Below the pieces are notes generated by a model. The model ran no database searches. It worked only from the letters and a program-made list of their open reading frames with translations, and was not told where the DNA came from. Positions 44,401 through 50,875 of a DNA stretch of 64,000 nucleotides are shown piece by piece. This DNA is from Methylophilus sp. (lineage in GTDB: Bacteria > Pseudomonadota > Gammaproteobacteria > Burkholderiales > Methylophilaceae), in the NCBI GenBank assembly GCA_030696695.1, contig JAUYRP010000024.1, positions 62,001 through 126,000 of the forward strand. Direction: 5' to 3'. Both the position numbers and the translations under genes were made by a program. Each line of letters opens with the position of its first letter. Positions within the stretch are counted from its first letter, which is position 1.

Positions 44401-45703
44401 AGCTGGTCGTAATGTAGATTTGATATACCCAAATGTGACTACAATCAACAGCACGGGCAATTCTGGTAGCACTAATCCAATATTTGGGAATACCTTTGCG
44501 TCACGTGCCAATACAGCGCTGTCGTCCGAAGGTGCTTCTATCACCTTACAAGCAGGTTTAGGTCAAGGTGCGGCAGTGCAGGCGTTTATTAACCAATATG
44601 TGTTGCCAACAGGTACTGGTCCAGCGACGCTAGTAGGTGATGAAACACGTTTAGCGGAGTATCGTAAAGAGACTGCCAAGGAAGTGACACGCTTTGTGCT
44701 TAAGCGCACGGGTGATAAGGCAGTAATCGATCAATATGAAACATTAATTGAGGATTACGAAAAAACTAACTCACAAGAAATCAAGGAATCAATTTTGCAA
44801 GAAATTAGGTTAATCGAGCAAAACGCACTTCCGCAGTTTGCTGCCTTAGATTTAGAGGCGAAAACCGTATTTGCGAACCGACATCTCACCTCAGAGTTGA
44901 TTGCTTCAGCTACAGACTTTGCTGATGCGGGTAATCATGCACGTGGTGAAAACGCGATTGCCAGCTTGTTTCCAACACTCAACAATGGCGATATTTTGTT
45001 GTTCAACAGCAAGGTATCCACTAATAGTGGCGGCAGTATTGACATGATTGCACCAGGTGGTTTGATTAACGTGGGTGTCCCAGGCCGTGGTGGCGATATT
45101 GGTATTATTACTGAAAAAGGCGGGGCGATTCGTGCGGTGGCTGATGGTGATTTCCAAGTGAATCAATCTAAAGTGATCACACAATTTGGTAGCGATATTG
45201 CCATTTGGTCTACCAACGGTACGATTGATGCGGGTCGTGGTTCTAAAACAGCGACTTCTGTACCAGAGCGTATCGTGCAGACCGATGCATTTGGTAACAC
45301 CATTATCGAGGTACGTGGTGTAGCGGCGGGTAGTGGTATTCGTGCACAAAGCTATGACCCGGATGGCCCGAATGGTCCGCGTGAAGCACCACTCAAAGGC
45401 AATGTATTCTTGACTGCGCCTACTGTAGATGCGGGTGAAGCTGGGATTGAAGCTGGGGACTTACAGATTGTGGCGCCAGTGGTATTGAATGCTGCCAACA
45501 TTCAAGTACAAGGTGCTGCATCTGGTGTTCCAGTAGCAGCCACTGCGGGTATTGCTGGTGTGGGTGCAGGTTTATCACCTGATGCGGTCAACTCTGCAAC
45601 GCAATCTGTAGTGCAAAGCGTGGCGCAATCTGCCAATAATAGTTTTGTGAAGCCTACGTTACCATCGATTATTTCAGTGGATGTAATTAGTATTGGTAAT
45701 TAA
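35495..45703 (+). CDS. Giant filamentous haemagglutinin-like TpsA adhesin
   Basis: 3402 residues from the ATG at 35495 (AAGGA upstream). It begins with an extended signal peptide region (IYKLVYSRVLHMMVPVSE, the ESPR signature) and a TPS haemagglutination domain, containing FNQLNIQRGESFN and NSNGIIIGKDATFNVGSLYAG near residue 148. A very long Asn/Thr/Ala/Gly-rich beta-helix body follows, with the C-terminal part resembling DUF3739-type haemagglutinins (GNDLQPALIVAKEGDVF; GPGELLVQAGRNVDL; an isolated charged helical segment near nt 44630-44880). There is no PEP-CTERM, LPxTG or contact-dependent-toxin motif at the end (SIISVDVISIGN). Secretion by the adjacent TpsB is expected; role probably adhesion or matrix scaffold. 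Confidence 0.92.
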   Translation: MNQGIYKLVYSRVLHMMVPVSEAAKGHVRKGGRRIRKQAKRALQYSLMLSFTMIGNVWAETVLPAGVVIRDIVNNSASLVNSTANSVTFRNNANAAIVNFNQLNIQRGESFNVEMARTQSFLARIHDINPSSLNGAFNAAGNLYFINSNGIIIGKDATFNVGSLYAGTLGITDELFQSGFVNDQTFTKAFELVGTLDLDDAARNKIENAQVLVEGGAQITTANNGKVMLFAPNVKVEKEGVVTDANGVVQKDANGNVMMRETLIRTPEGQTILAAGKKIYLKGAADPAGFLVEVDAGGTAVNLGKIVAERGNITMMGLAVNQGGTLSATTSVRANGSIKLIAQDRATESGVDVIGSRNGAVTLAKDSVTEVKPDYDDKEETIVSQPFKTSDVTIEASLINIDGKVSVKGGNVTAKSEFDASNQLKFDAQGNVDLSLDDVNANTGVNKRRIYLGENASIDVSGVDAVAPMSRNQLEIQLFSDQLKDNPILRDSGLFRQTIFVDARKGTDLLDIQPFLDLVGATVAEKMTNAGTVTLSTNKDLIINKGAVIDVSGGSTTYTAGTIKESTLLFNGKLVPISEAKPGVAYTQVADSKKITDEKWGTVKTFALGGTAQSVNTYFEGANAGTVNLTTPIEADNTQNLVLAGQLIANTKVSREQLLKQEAPAHGKLIASANKLTIDKTAKSLPADFNFNEALPDSANYESVISSDFLANGFNDVDLTKVTQLNVNTQLNVKPHGKLTLGNGSADTVTNINASIFAPNTNILLQSLRTNVADNVTMSTAGIFTNDKAGIVGALTREVAADGGSISAGLLSLGKNVTLDASAGAWVDNKGVLHTGQAGDIGFKANQNIDSSNRFQSYGFEQGGRLSINFINVNAQGAEQAASLNIANSLAGDFSVNNSFFSQGGFSEYALSAFDVNIGEQNGAAQQIYGQAQNWRMNAGFLNKTGGQAMSAMARPVTLEDYERTAVSFNFTGNRVGDDSGTLTLAENTTIRTDRGGNVSLSAGKQVNVLGDISTPSGNINIRVNDIDPDLPVDQTQAVFIGESAYLSAAGTSVTLPGSQPKLLKTQIFDAGTIKINERENASELLKAATIIKEGAVLDVSGASVVRDTDTVNGYARETLHGDAGTISISGTGALLVDGDFKAAASGTGRDGTLNLTYNARLGSDFSPVVNGTETVVLTNNKQLSATNFNQGDAVKDGISTAFVKAQLSAEQIEQGGFANVHVKSFLNQPSANDKIELADGFDLNIAGNLTLETPILHVQNNGVANIAAGHLTFKSPTLFLDPSSIVAGSGQLRTQSKQAYVNGLMGVSGTQQLTLNTDLDIHGQGTSSFVQNGAVATDAGLTANGEITLNTRQIYPDSGAKLTFEAIGANSKITVNSNGKAANPVLSAGGELTLKAADIVQNGVLTAPFGRINLIGSDSVTLASGSITSVSGSGQNIPFGTTTTGGEVYNPANGATRPLVEKTVNIESADVDLQQDAVIDLSAGGDMFAYEWVPGLGGSQDILAQPNTYAVIPTMKGEYAPTDLAYAGSSSGVGVGQSVYLTGVPGLASGTYTLLPARYALVPGAYVVQMQSTPAIAGTVTNQQDGSTLTTGYLADLTTGARDANWSTFRVLDGAVFRPAEGATSKAPSQYILTSANTFFYNPLKTEGLVVSTPSDVAKLSLSANQLALNANVIANTVADGTGLEVDISSNKIRVVNSQDESNDGSLQLTVASLNALNAESVLLGGKRSLIDGVSNVTTVAESVTVENDNTQVLRTTEFIATANQQVTVKQGATIDTGTASAKPGAKILQTNGEGALLALSSKNNITYSRAGGSVTSTRGELIVENGASLKAGNSAVLDATSNVNLEGDVALSDGASVTLGANRILIGDAPQNVAGLNVNAESLAGLGQLKSLALNSYSNIDTFGKVEFGNTGLDLTLNAAGIVGHLGASEVGVPNDNTASVITANTLTLKNNQDAVLINVADNSGRALNINAKTVRFEGEKAPVTTNGALLATDQTTVQGYSQLNINADEVRTANIGQTNLNVAQTNINAGRITSETGGKFTIKASDALNTTQNATATLTPNTQFGGQLTIEANNLNIASKVESLSGQVNLKSNTDLTLATGANVSTNSQSIDYYTTKQHLDAGKVTLSSTTGNVNVNSGAVVSATSTGNAKAGTVKVSATQGTLNLDGSLNGSATGTGLGGNLDVDVGSLSNLSATNQAATGFTESRSYRVRTGDVAISGTGDQALAARDISVAADAGSITVSGDVIATAPKNSRVGLYANQNLTLASTANIQANSTKAGEEGGRVELFTQQGTLDLQNGSSINVAGGTNGAGGDVHLRAPRTGAGAGDGVAVSALASAINGAKSTVLEAFKIFSGVTTVTAGSGTGATLGYTTIANDVSSFMGNKDNIVASLGKTGDDTFHLRAGTEIQSSSNLTVGSDWNLYSTTRTGNEPGVLTLRAAENLNINGSISDGFTTALTTGQIGSGDSWAYRLVAGADFNSASPLGTITSAKAIDGSAVTGNVSLAANKLIRTGTGDIEIATGGDLKMGNASSAIYTAGTQAAILDDFTAPAAGNPLYLTQGGNIRVLAQGNVVGAEPLTGRQLINQWLFRQGGGNNNLDTTWWVRPDLFRQSLATMGGGDIELRAGGDISNFSASAATTGRFDSFDRTETTFDQDGNTITTVIKATGNQRIDGGGDVNVVAGNNINSGVYFVAKGDGNILAGGAIKPQDGTFGTVLALQDGSWNVNAADSITIDAVINPTWVSQSTTNATLLDATGRNSYFNTFSPTASVNVASTTGDVALGMQSTVLTRTTGLDNSIANSLLYTPANINIAAYDGNANIGDITLTPAATGNLNVFAANDIGLGNVAMSDADPSRLPSVNAPVSRIRGFTNVVFNQLLTHSQDLLHGNDLQPALIVAKEGDVFANTANAIVSIPKVTKMVAGGDITDLNIALQNNRASDISVIKAGRDVNTQNITIAGPGELLVQAGRNVDLIYPNVTTINSTGNSGSTNPIFGNTFASRANTALSSEGASITLQAGLGQGAAVQAFINQYVLPTGTGPATLVGDETRLAEYRKETAKEVTRFVLKRTGDKAVIDQYETLIEDYEKTNSQEIKESILQEIRLIEQNALPQFAALDLEAKTVFANRHLTSELIASATDFADAGNHARGENAIASLFPTLNNGDILLFNSKVSTNSGGSIDMIAPGGLINVGVPGRGGDIGIITEKGGAIRAVADGDFQVNQSKVITQFGSDIAIWSTNGTIDAGRGSKTATSVPERIVQTDAFGNTIIEVRGVAAGSGIRAQSYDPDGPNGPREAPLKGNVFLTAPTVDAGEAGIEAGDLQIVAPVVLNAANIQVQGAASGVPVAATAGIAGVGAGLSPDAVNSATQSVVQSVAQSANNSFVKPTLPSIISVDVISIGN

Positions 45704-45751
45704 AGTAAACTATTAATATAGTTTATTAAATAACTGATTTATATCAATAAT

Positions 45752-45788
45752 AATCCCGTAATTTTCTTTTAAGTTACGGGATTTTTTT
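45752..45788 (+). terminator. Rho-independent terminator of tpsA
   Basis: 10-bp stem AATCCCGTAA / TTACGGGATT with a 12-nt loop, then a T-run, 49 bp after the tpsA stop. Confidence 0.87.
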
Positions 45789-45807
45789 ATGGGCTAATTG
45801 GTTAAAA

Positions 45808-45814
45808 CTAGTCC
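45808..45814. promoter_or_regulatory. Palindromic site half-copy before exbB fusion
   Basis: CTAGTCC preceded by AAAA and followed by TTTTTT; the right arm is absent. It is 69 bp before the ExbB-fusion gene and is the only recognisable element between the tpsA terminator and that gene. Confidence 0.4.
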
Positions 45815-45882
45815 TTTTTTAATCAAACTGACACATTAGATTCATACAATGCCTGCAAGTCCAATTTTTATAAGTGCATCGC

Positions 45883-47583
45883 ATGTTCATTACAAATTCA
45901 GTGGTTATTCTCAATCGTTTTGCCAAAGTACTTATTGCCAGCTTGTTATTCACGGTCTCTGGGGTAAGCCACGCAGAGTGGAACGAAGATTGGCCAGTAC
46001 GCAATAAAGTATCGATTAATCCACAGGCGCTCGGATTGAGCGAACCAGCCGTCGCGCTCATGCGTTTACATTCTGGCAATTTTGATTTTGCTAGTGTGAA
46101 TATTGATGGCTCAGATATTCGGGTGATTGCCGCTGATGATAAAACAGAACTGAAGTTTTACATTGAAAAATTTGATGCGGTTAATGAGCTTGCGACGATT
46201 TGGGTGCAATTGCCGACGATTGCAGCAGGCGATAAAGATGCACATATCTGGATATATTCTGGTAACGAAAACGCTACCAGCGCCAGTAACGAAAAGGCGC
46301 TGATTCCTGCCGACACCATTGGCCTATTCCATTTTGCAGAAAATACCTTACTAAAAGACAGCAGTGCCAGCGCGTTATCTGCAACCGGTACGGTTGCATC
46401 ACAAAAAGCGGGGTTGATTGGTGAATCGGCTATTTTCAACGGCTCACCCTTGAACATTGCAGCTAATCCAGCCGTTGTCTACAGCAATGGGTTTACTTGG
46501 TCAGCATGGATCAAACCTACTAGCCTGCCGCAAACCGCAAGCCTATTCTCTCAAGCCGATGGCCCAACCTTGGCGATTGACGCACAGACCCTGCAACTAA
46601 AAATGGGAGATGTGGTTGTCACTGGTGGTGAGCTCAAAGCGACCACTTGGCAACATGTGGCATTCACCATCAACAATGGTACGGCTACGCTCTACGTCAA
46701 TGGAGCAGAGGTGGCGACAGGCGCAGTGCCCGTGTTATCACCTGTAGCTGACATTGCTATTGGGGATGCTTATTTGGGTGAAATGGATGAGATGCAATTT
46801 GCCAACACAGCAAGCAAGGCACATATCCAATTAGCGGCGTCTAGCCAAGGAGTGGATAGCAAAGTATTTACTGTTGCCGCAGGCGAAGGTGGCGAGGAAG
46901 AAGAGGGCGGCGAGCCGAATTACATTGGCATTTTGATTGGCAGCCTGACCTTGGATGCGGAAATCGTCATTGGTATTTTGGCGGTGATGTTCCTCATCAG
47001 CTTATGGGTCATGTGGAGTAAAGCCCAACTGGTGATGAAAACCGACAAAGACAACAAAAAGTTCTTAGCGCGCTTTCAAAAAGCCAGTGGCACAGATTTG
47101 CTAGAGCTCGACAAAGGTGCCAACTACCCTAACTCCAACTTATTTGGTTTGTACAAAGCAGGTTTGCGCGAAATTAAAAAGCGTGAGCATGATGGACAGC
47201 TTTCACTGAGCGGTGCCTCTATGGACGCAATTAAAGCTGCGATTGATGCCGACTTAGTGCGTGAAACGCAACGCCAAAATGCTGGGATGGTGCTGCTGAC
47301 GATTGCGATTTCAGGCGGCCCATTTTTAGGACTTCTTGGTACGGTGGTGGGTGTGATGATTACCTTTGCGGCCATTGCAGCAGCAGGTGACGTCAACGTA
47401 AACGCGATTGCGCCAGGTATTGCGGCTGCGTTGCTGGCAACTGTCGCGGGTTTGGCGGTGGCGATTCCAGCTTTGTTTGGTTACAACTACTTAGCTAGTC
47501 GCATTAAAAATATCACGATTGCCATGCAGATTTTTGTGGATGAGTTTGTGACACGTACCGCTGAATTGTTCGGTAAAGAATAA
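45883..47583 (+). CDS. exbB: DUF2341-LamG-ExbB fusion proton channel
   Basis: 566 residues from the ATG at 45883 (GTG at 45874 possible). Order: signal peptide (LIASLLFTVSGVSHA), a DUF2341-like domain (EWNEDWPVRNKVSIN to DAHIWIYSGN), a LamG/concanavalin-like domain (IGLFHFAENTLLKDSS to AYLGEMDEMQFAN), an acidic linker (GEGGEEEEGGEP), then a membrane anchor and a full MotA/TolQ/ExbB channel (GGPFLGLLGTVVGVMITFAAI; IAPGIAAALLATVAGLAVAIPALFGYNYL). The ExbB part should form the proton channel with ExbD; the periplasmic carbohydrate-binding-like part is unusual. Two exbD genes and tonB follow. Confidence 0.9.
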   Translation: MFITNSVVILNRFAKVLIASLLFTVSGVSHAEWNEDWPVRNKVSINPQALGLSEPAVALMRLHSGNFDFASVNIDGSDIRVIAADDKTELKFYIEKFDAVNELATIWVQLPTIAAGDKDAHIWIYSGNENATSASNEKALIPADTIGLFHFAENTLLKDSSASALSATGTVASQKAGLIGESAIFNGSPLNIAANPAVVYSNGFTWSAWIKPTSLPQTASLFSQADGPTLAIDAQTLQLKMGDVVVTGGELKATTWQHVAFTINNGTATLYVNGAEVATGAVPVLSPVADIAIGDAYLGEMDEMQFANTASKAHIQLAASSQGVDSKVFTVAAGEGGEEEEGGEPNYIGILIGSLTLDAEIVIGILAVMFLISLWVMWSKAQLVMKTDKDNKKFLARFQKASGTDLLELDKGANYPNSNLFGLYKAGLREIKKREHDGQLSLSGASMDAIKAAIDADLVRETQRQNAGMVLLTIAISGGPFLGLLGTVVGVMITFAAIAAAGDVNVNAIAPGIAAALLATVAGLAVAIPALFGYNYLASRIKNITIAMQIFVDEFVTRTAELFGKE

Positions 47584-47591
47584 GCGCTGCC

Positions 47592-48002
47592 ATGTCAGAG
47601 GGCGTCAAAGAAGAGAATCAGCTGTATGACGAAATCAACATCACACCGATGTTGGACTTGGCTTACGTGCTGTTAGTGATTTTTATCATCATGACGACTG
47701 CGTCTGTGCAGGGAGTGAAGGTGGAATCGCCACAAACGGTGGCGTCTGCACCGCTCGCCAAGCCACAAATGCGTGCGATTACGATTACTAGCGATGGCGC
47801 CGTGTATTTGGATGCGTACCCAGTGGACATGGTGAGCTTAGAGCAGCGATTAGCCGAATACAAAAGTGGCAATCCAGATTTACCTGTCGTGCTTAAGGGC
47901 GATGCTGCTACGCATTATGAAAAGGTATCGGAAGTGCTCGAGATTTGTAAAAAGCTAGACATTACTGAAGTAGGGTTAGTGACTAAAAGGGTGGCTGAAT
48001 AA
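47592..48002 (+). CDS. exbD: ExbD/TolR biopolymer transport protein (copy 1)
   Basis: 136 residues: short cytoplasmic tail with INITPMLD, one membrane helix (LAYVLLVIFIIMTTA) carrying the essential Asp of the ExbD family just at its start, and a periplasmic domain (VVLKGDAATHYEKVSEVLEICKKL). It forms the proton-driven motor with ExbB. Eight bases after the exbB fusion and one-base overlap with the second exbD. Confidence 0.92.
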   Translation: MSEGVKEENQLYDEINITPMLDLAYVLLVIFIIMTTASVQGVKVESPQTVASAPLAKPQMRAITITSDGAVYLDAYPVDMVSLEQRLAEYKSGNPDLPVVLKGDAATHYEKVSEVLEICKKLDITEVGLVTKRVAE

Positions 48003-48406
48003 TGCAAGTACAAAACGACGCGCAGCCTTATGACACCATCAACATCACCCCGATGTTGGACTTGGCCTATGTGCTGTTGGTGATTTTTATTCTGATGACG
48101 ACCGCAGGTGTGCAGGGCCTCACCATGAACTTGCCTAAGCCTTCGAATAAACCCAGCACGGAAAAGCACGATGTGAAGATTGTGCAAGTACAACAAGGTG
48201 GGGGTGTCACTATCAACGGTGCTGGCGTAAGCATGGCGGAGCTTGAGAGCCAGTTAAATAGCGCCAAAGCGGCCGACCCAAAATTTAATGTGATGATTAA
48301 GGGCGATGCGAAAGCGCCTTATGCCGGTGTGATAAGCGTGATTGATCTGGTGAATAAGCTTGAAATTGAAAATGTTGGCCTTGTGACCGGCCGTATTGGA
48401 ACTTAA
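48002..48406 (+). CDS. exbD: ExbD/TolR biopolymer transport protein (copy 2)
   Basis: 134 residues. Same plan as copy 1: INITPMLDLAYVLLVIFILMTTA and the periplasmic VMIKGDAKAPYAGVISVIDLVNKL. The membrane segments of the two copies are nearly identical while the periplasmic parts have diverged, so they arose by duplication and may form a hetero-oligomeric ExbD pair. Start overlaps the previous stop by one base (TAATG). Confidence 0.92.
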   Translation: MQVQNDAQPYDTINITPMLDLAYVLLVIFILMTTAGVQGLTMNLPKPSNKPSTEKHDVKIVQVQQGGGVTINGAGVSMAELESQLNSAKAADPKFNVMIKGDAKAPYAGVISVIDLVNKLEIENVGLVTGRIGT

Positions 48407-48409
48407 GAC

Positions 48410-49105
48410 ATGCAAGTGACATACGACCCGAATTTGGACGACGATAATCCAAGCCCATTGCAGGTTTGGATAAAACGTATTGTATTGATTTTGATTGGCG
48501 TGTCGGTATTGGCAGCCATTGGCTATGGCATTAGCAAGTTAATGTCAGGCGGCGCACCACAGAAAAAGCAGATTACGACCATTAAATTGTTGCCAGATAC
48601 ACCGCCACCTCCGCCACCGCCACCGCCTAAAGAGCCGCCAAAAGAACAACCTAAAGAAGCACCGAAAGAAGCGCCGAAGGAAGTACAAAAACCTGCAGAA
48701 ACACCGCCTGCTGAAACCATCAAGATGGAAGGTGCGGCAGGTGATGGCCCTAGCCCATTTGCAGCAGGTCAGGTGACGAATGACTACGCGGGAGGCGATG
48801 TGAAAATTGGCTCTGATGGTGGAGCAAAGTTTAACTGGTACGCAGGTTTGGTGAAAAGCCAAATTGAAAACGCATTAGAAAAAGACAAAAACATCACGCA
48901 AGGGCAGTACAAGTTAGTGGTGAGTGTTTGGCTTAAACCCAATGGCGATATTGAAAAATTAGATGTGGTGCAATCGGATGCCAAAAGTGAGATCGAGCAA
49001 GCGATTAAAGAGGCGCTAAGAAATATGCCAGCCATGCGTGAAGCACCGCCAGAAGGTATGCCACAGCCGATTAAATTGCGCATTAGCGCGCGCAAATTAG
49101 GTTAA
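48410..49105 (+). CDS. tonB: TonB-family energy transducer
   Basis: 231 residues. N-terminal membrane helix (IVLILIGVSVLAAIGYGI), a rigid proline stretch of nine Pro followed by KEPPKEQPKEAPKE repeats, and a C-terminal TonB fold (YKLVVSVWLKPNGDIEKLDVV, LRNMPAMREAPPEGMPQPIKLRI). TonB carries energy from ExbB/ExbD to an outer-membrane partner. No TonB-dependent receptor is encoded in this window; the nearest outer-membrane proteins are the porin 116 bp downstream and TpsB. Confidence 0.9.
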   Translation: MQVTYDPNLDDDNPSPLQVWIKRIVLILIGVSVLAAIGYGISKLMSGGAPQKKQITTIKLLPDTPPPPPPPPPKEPPKEQPKEAPKEAPKEVQKPAETPPAETIKMEGAAGDGPSPFAAGQVTNDYAGGDVKIGSDGGAKFNWYAGLVKSQIENALEKDKNITQGQYKLVVSVWLKPNGDIEKLDVVQSDAKSEIEQAIKEALRNMPAMREAPPEGMPQPIKLRISARKLG

Positions 49106-49221
49106 AAACGCCAGGGCTAATAAACACTAGGGCTAACAAATATTAGCGCAACGATAAGTTTAAAAGGCTGAGATTGCATGAAATGTTGCAAATAGGCCTA
49201 CGAGGAAGAAGAGAAAACACA

Positions 49222-50850
49222 ATGATGAAACACTTACCTATGAAAAAGCTATCCATCGCTGTTGCAGCTATCGTTGGCTTGCATGCAGGGTTGGCGCAAG
49301 CAGATGAGCGTGAATCGCTAGAACAATTAAAAGCTACCACCACCAACCTGATTGATTTGTTGGTGAAGGAGGGTGTACTGCCCAAAGACAAAGCCGATGC
49401 AATTGTGAAAAAAGCTACTGAGGATGCAGCAAGACAAGTGAAGCAGCAACAAGCCCTGGATGCCATTGCGGCTAAACCAAATGACGGCGCAGCTGCCGCA
49501 TTACCTGAAGATAAATCTGTGCGTGTGCAATATGTGCCTGAGCATGTGAAACAAGAAATGCGCGCCGAAATCGAGCAGCAAGTCATGGCTAAGCTTAACT
49601 ACAAAGCAGGTGAGCGCTTAGAGATGCCCAGTTGGTTGGATCGCATTGAGTTCTATGGTGATTTACGTATGCGTGCGCAGGAAGATAACTTTGCGGATGG
49701 AAATGAAATCCCAGCCAATCTAAATGACGTAACTCAAGACATGAACGTTCAAAATGCCACCGAGGACAGAAAACGTTTGCGTGTACGCGCACGCTTGGGG
49801 GCAGATGTGAAGGTGAGTGATTGGCTGGTAGGCGGCTTACAGTTTGTCACAGGCCTGCAAACCACACCTTTGACGCCTAACCAAACCGAGGGCATTGCCC
49901 AAGGTAAATATATATTTGGTCTAGACCGTGCGTTTTTAAAGGCTACGCCAACATCTTGGATGATGGTAGAAGCTGGGCGTTTTGCTAACCCATTTTTAAG
50001 CACAGATAACTTGTTTGATCCTGACTTGGCGTTCGATGGTTTAGCCGCGTCTTTTACACCCAAACTTACGGATAACCTCACCTCATTTACCACGGTAGGT
50101 GCTTTTCCGATTGAGGAAATTGAATCGTCAGATCTTAACCGAGCAAAAGATAAATGGTTGTATTCATTGCAAACGGGTTTTAAGTGGGTAGCACCGAACA
50201 AATCTACAGTGAAGTTAGCCGTGGCTTATCACGATTATAAAAACGTAGAAGGGCAACCGAACTCCAATGCTTTAAATGACTTCGGCGCCACAGTGCCAGC
50301 ATTTAGGCAACGCGGGAATAGTACGTTTGATATTAATGATCTGAATGGTGGTACATCACCAGCAGGTGCGAGAACAATCGCTCTTGCCTCACAATTTGAG
50401 CAAATCAATATTATTGGCCAAATTGATTTCTTAAACTTTGACCCTGTGCATGTGACCATCACAGGCGACTACACCAAAAACATTGGTTTTGATAAAAATG
50501 AAATCTTACAAAGAACTGGCAGGATTTATGAAGAAGAGACCGATGCTTACCAAGTCAAGTTGGATGTCGGCACTAAGCCTTTTCTTGGTGGGCGACATGA
50601 AGTCATCAATAAGCATGATTGGCAAATTTCGTTAGCCTATAAATACCTAGAGTCTGATTCTGTATTGGATGGTTTTACTGATTCTAACTTTAGATTAGGT
50701 GGTACAGATACCAAAGGCTGGGCCTTGGTGGGTAACTACGCCTTTGATAAAAATGCATGGGTAGGTGCGCGTTATTTATCAGCAGATACCATTAGTGGTT
50801 TGCCATTCTCTGTGGATGTGTTTTTAGTAGATGTGAATGCTAAGTTCTAG
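49222..50850 (+). CDS. Putative porin with N-terminal coiled coil
   Basis: 542 residues from the ATG at 49222 (a second ATG at 49225). Signal peptide (KKLSIAVAAIVGLHAGLAQA), a charged helical stretch of about 100 residues (ESLEQLKATTTNLIDLLVKEGVL; EMRAEIEQQVM), then a beta-barrel starting FYGDLRMRAQEDNF and ending FSVDVFLVDVNAKF, with the terminal Phe of outer-membrane barrels. The layout matches the 'putative porin' (Porin_5-like) group. As the nearest barrel to tonB it could be the module's outer-membrane partner, although a TonB box could not be identified. Confidence 0.85.
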   Translation: MMKHLPMKKLSIAVAAIVGLHAGLAQADERESLEQLKATTTNLIDLLVKEGVLPKDKADAIVKKATEDAARQVKQQQALDAIAAKPNDGAAAALPEDKSVRVQYVPEHVKQEMRAEIEQQVMAKLNYKAGERLEMPSWLDRIEFYGDLRMRAQEDNFADGNEIPANLNDVTQDMNVQNATEDRKRLRVRARLGADVKVSDWLVGGLQFVTGLQTTPLTPNQTEGIAQGKYIFGLDRAFLKATPTSWMMVEAGRFANPFLSTDNLFDPDLAFDGLAASFTPKLTDNLTSFTTVGAFPIEEIESSDLNRAKDKWLYSLQTGFKWVAPNKSTVKLAVAYHDYKNVEGQPNSNALNDFGATVPAFRQRGNSTFDINDLNGGTSPAGARTIALASQFEQINIIGQIDFLNFDPVHVTITGDYTKNIGFDKNEILQRTGRIYEEETDAYQVKLDVGTKPFLGGRHEVINKHDWQISLAYKYLESDSVLDGFTDSNFRLGGTDTKGWALVGNYAFDKNAWVGARYLSADTISGLPFSVDVFLVDVNAKF

Positions 50851-50875
50851 AGCAGCTTATTTAAGGAGTGACAGC

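Noticed and set aside
48523-48862. Minus-strand open frames opposite the tonB proline repeats
   Set aside because: Low-complexity antisense of CCX codons; composed almost wholly of Gly/Arg/Trp runs.
49110-49145. Repeated GGGCTAA/ACTAGGG sequence before the porin gene as a palindromic site
   Set aside because: It lacks the GTCC/GGAC part of the core and the 7-4-7 layout.
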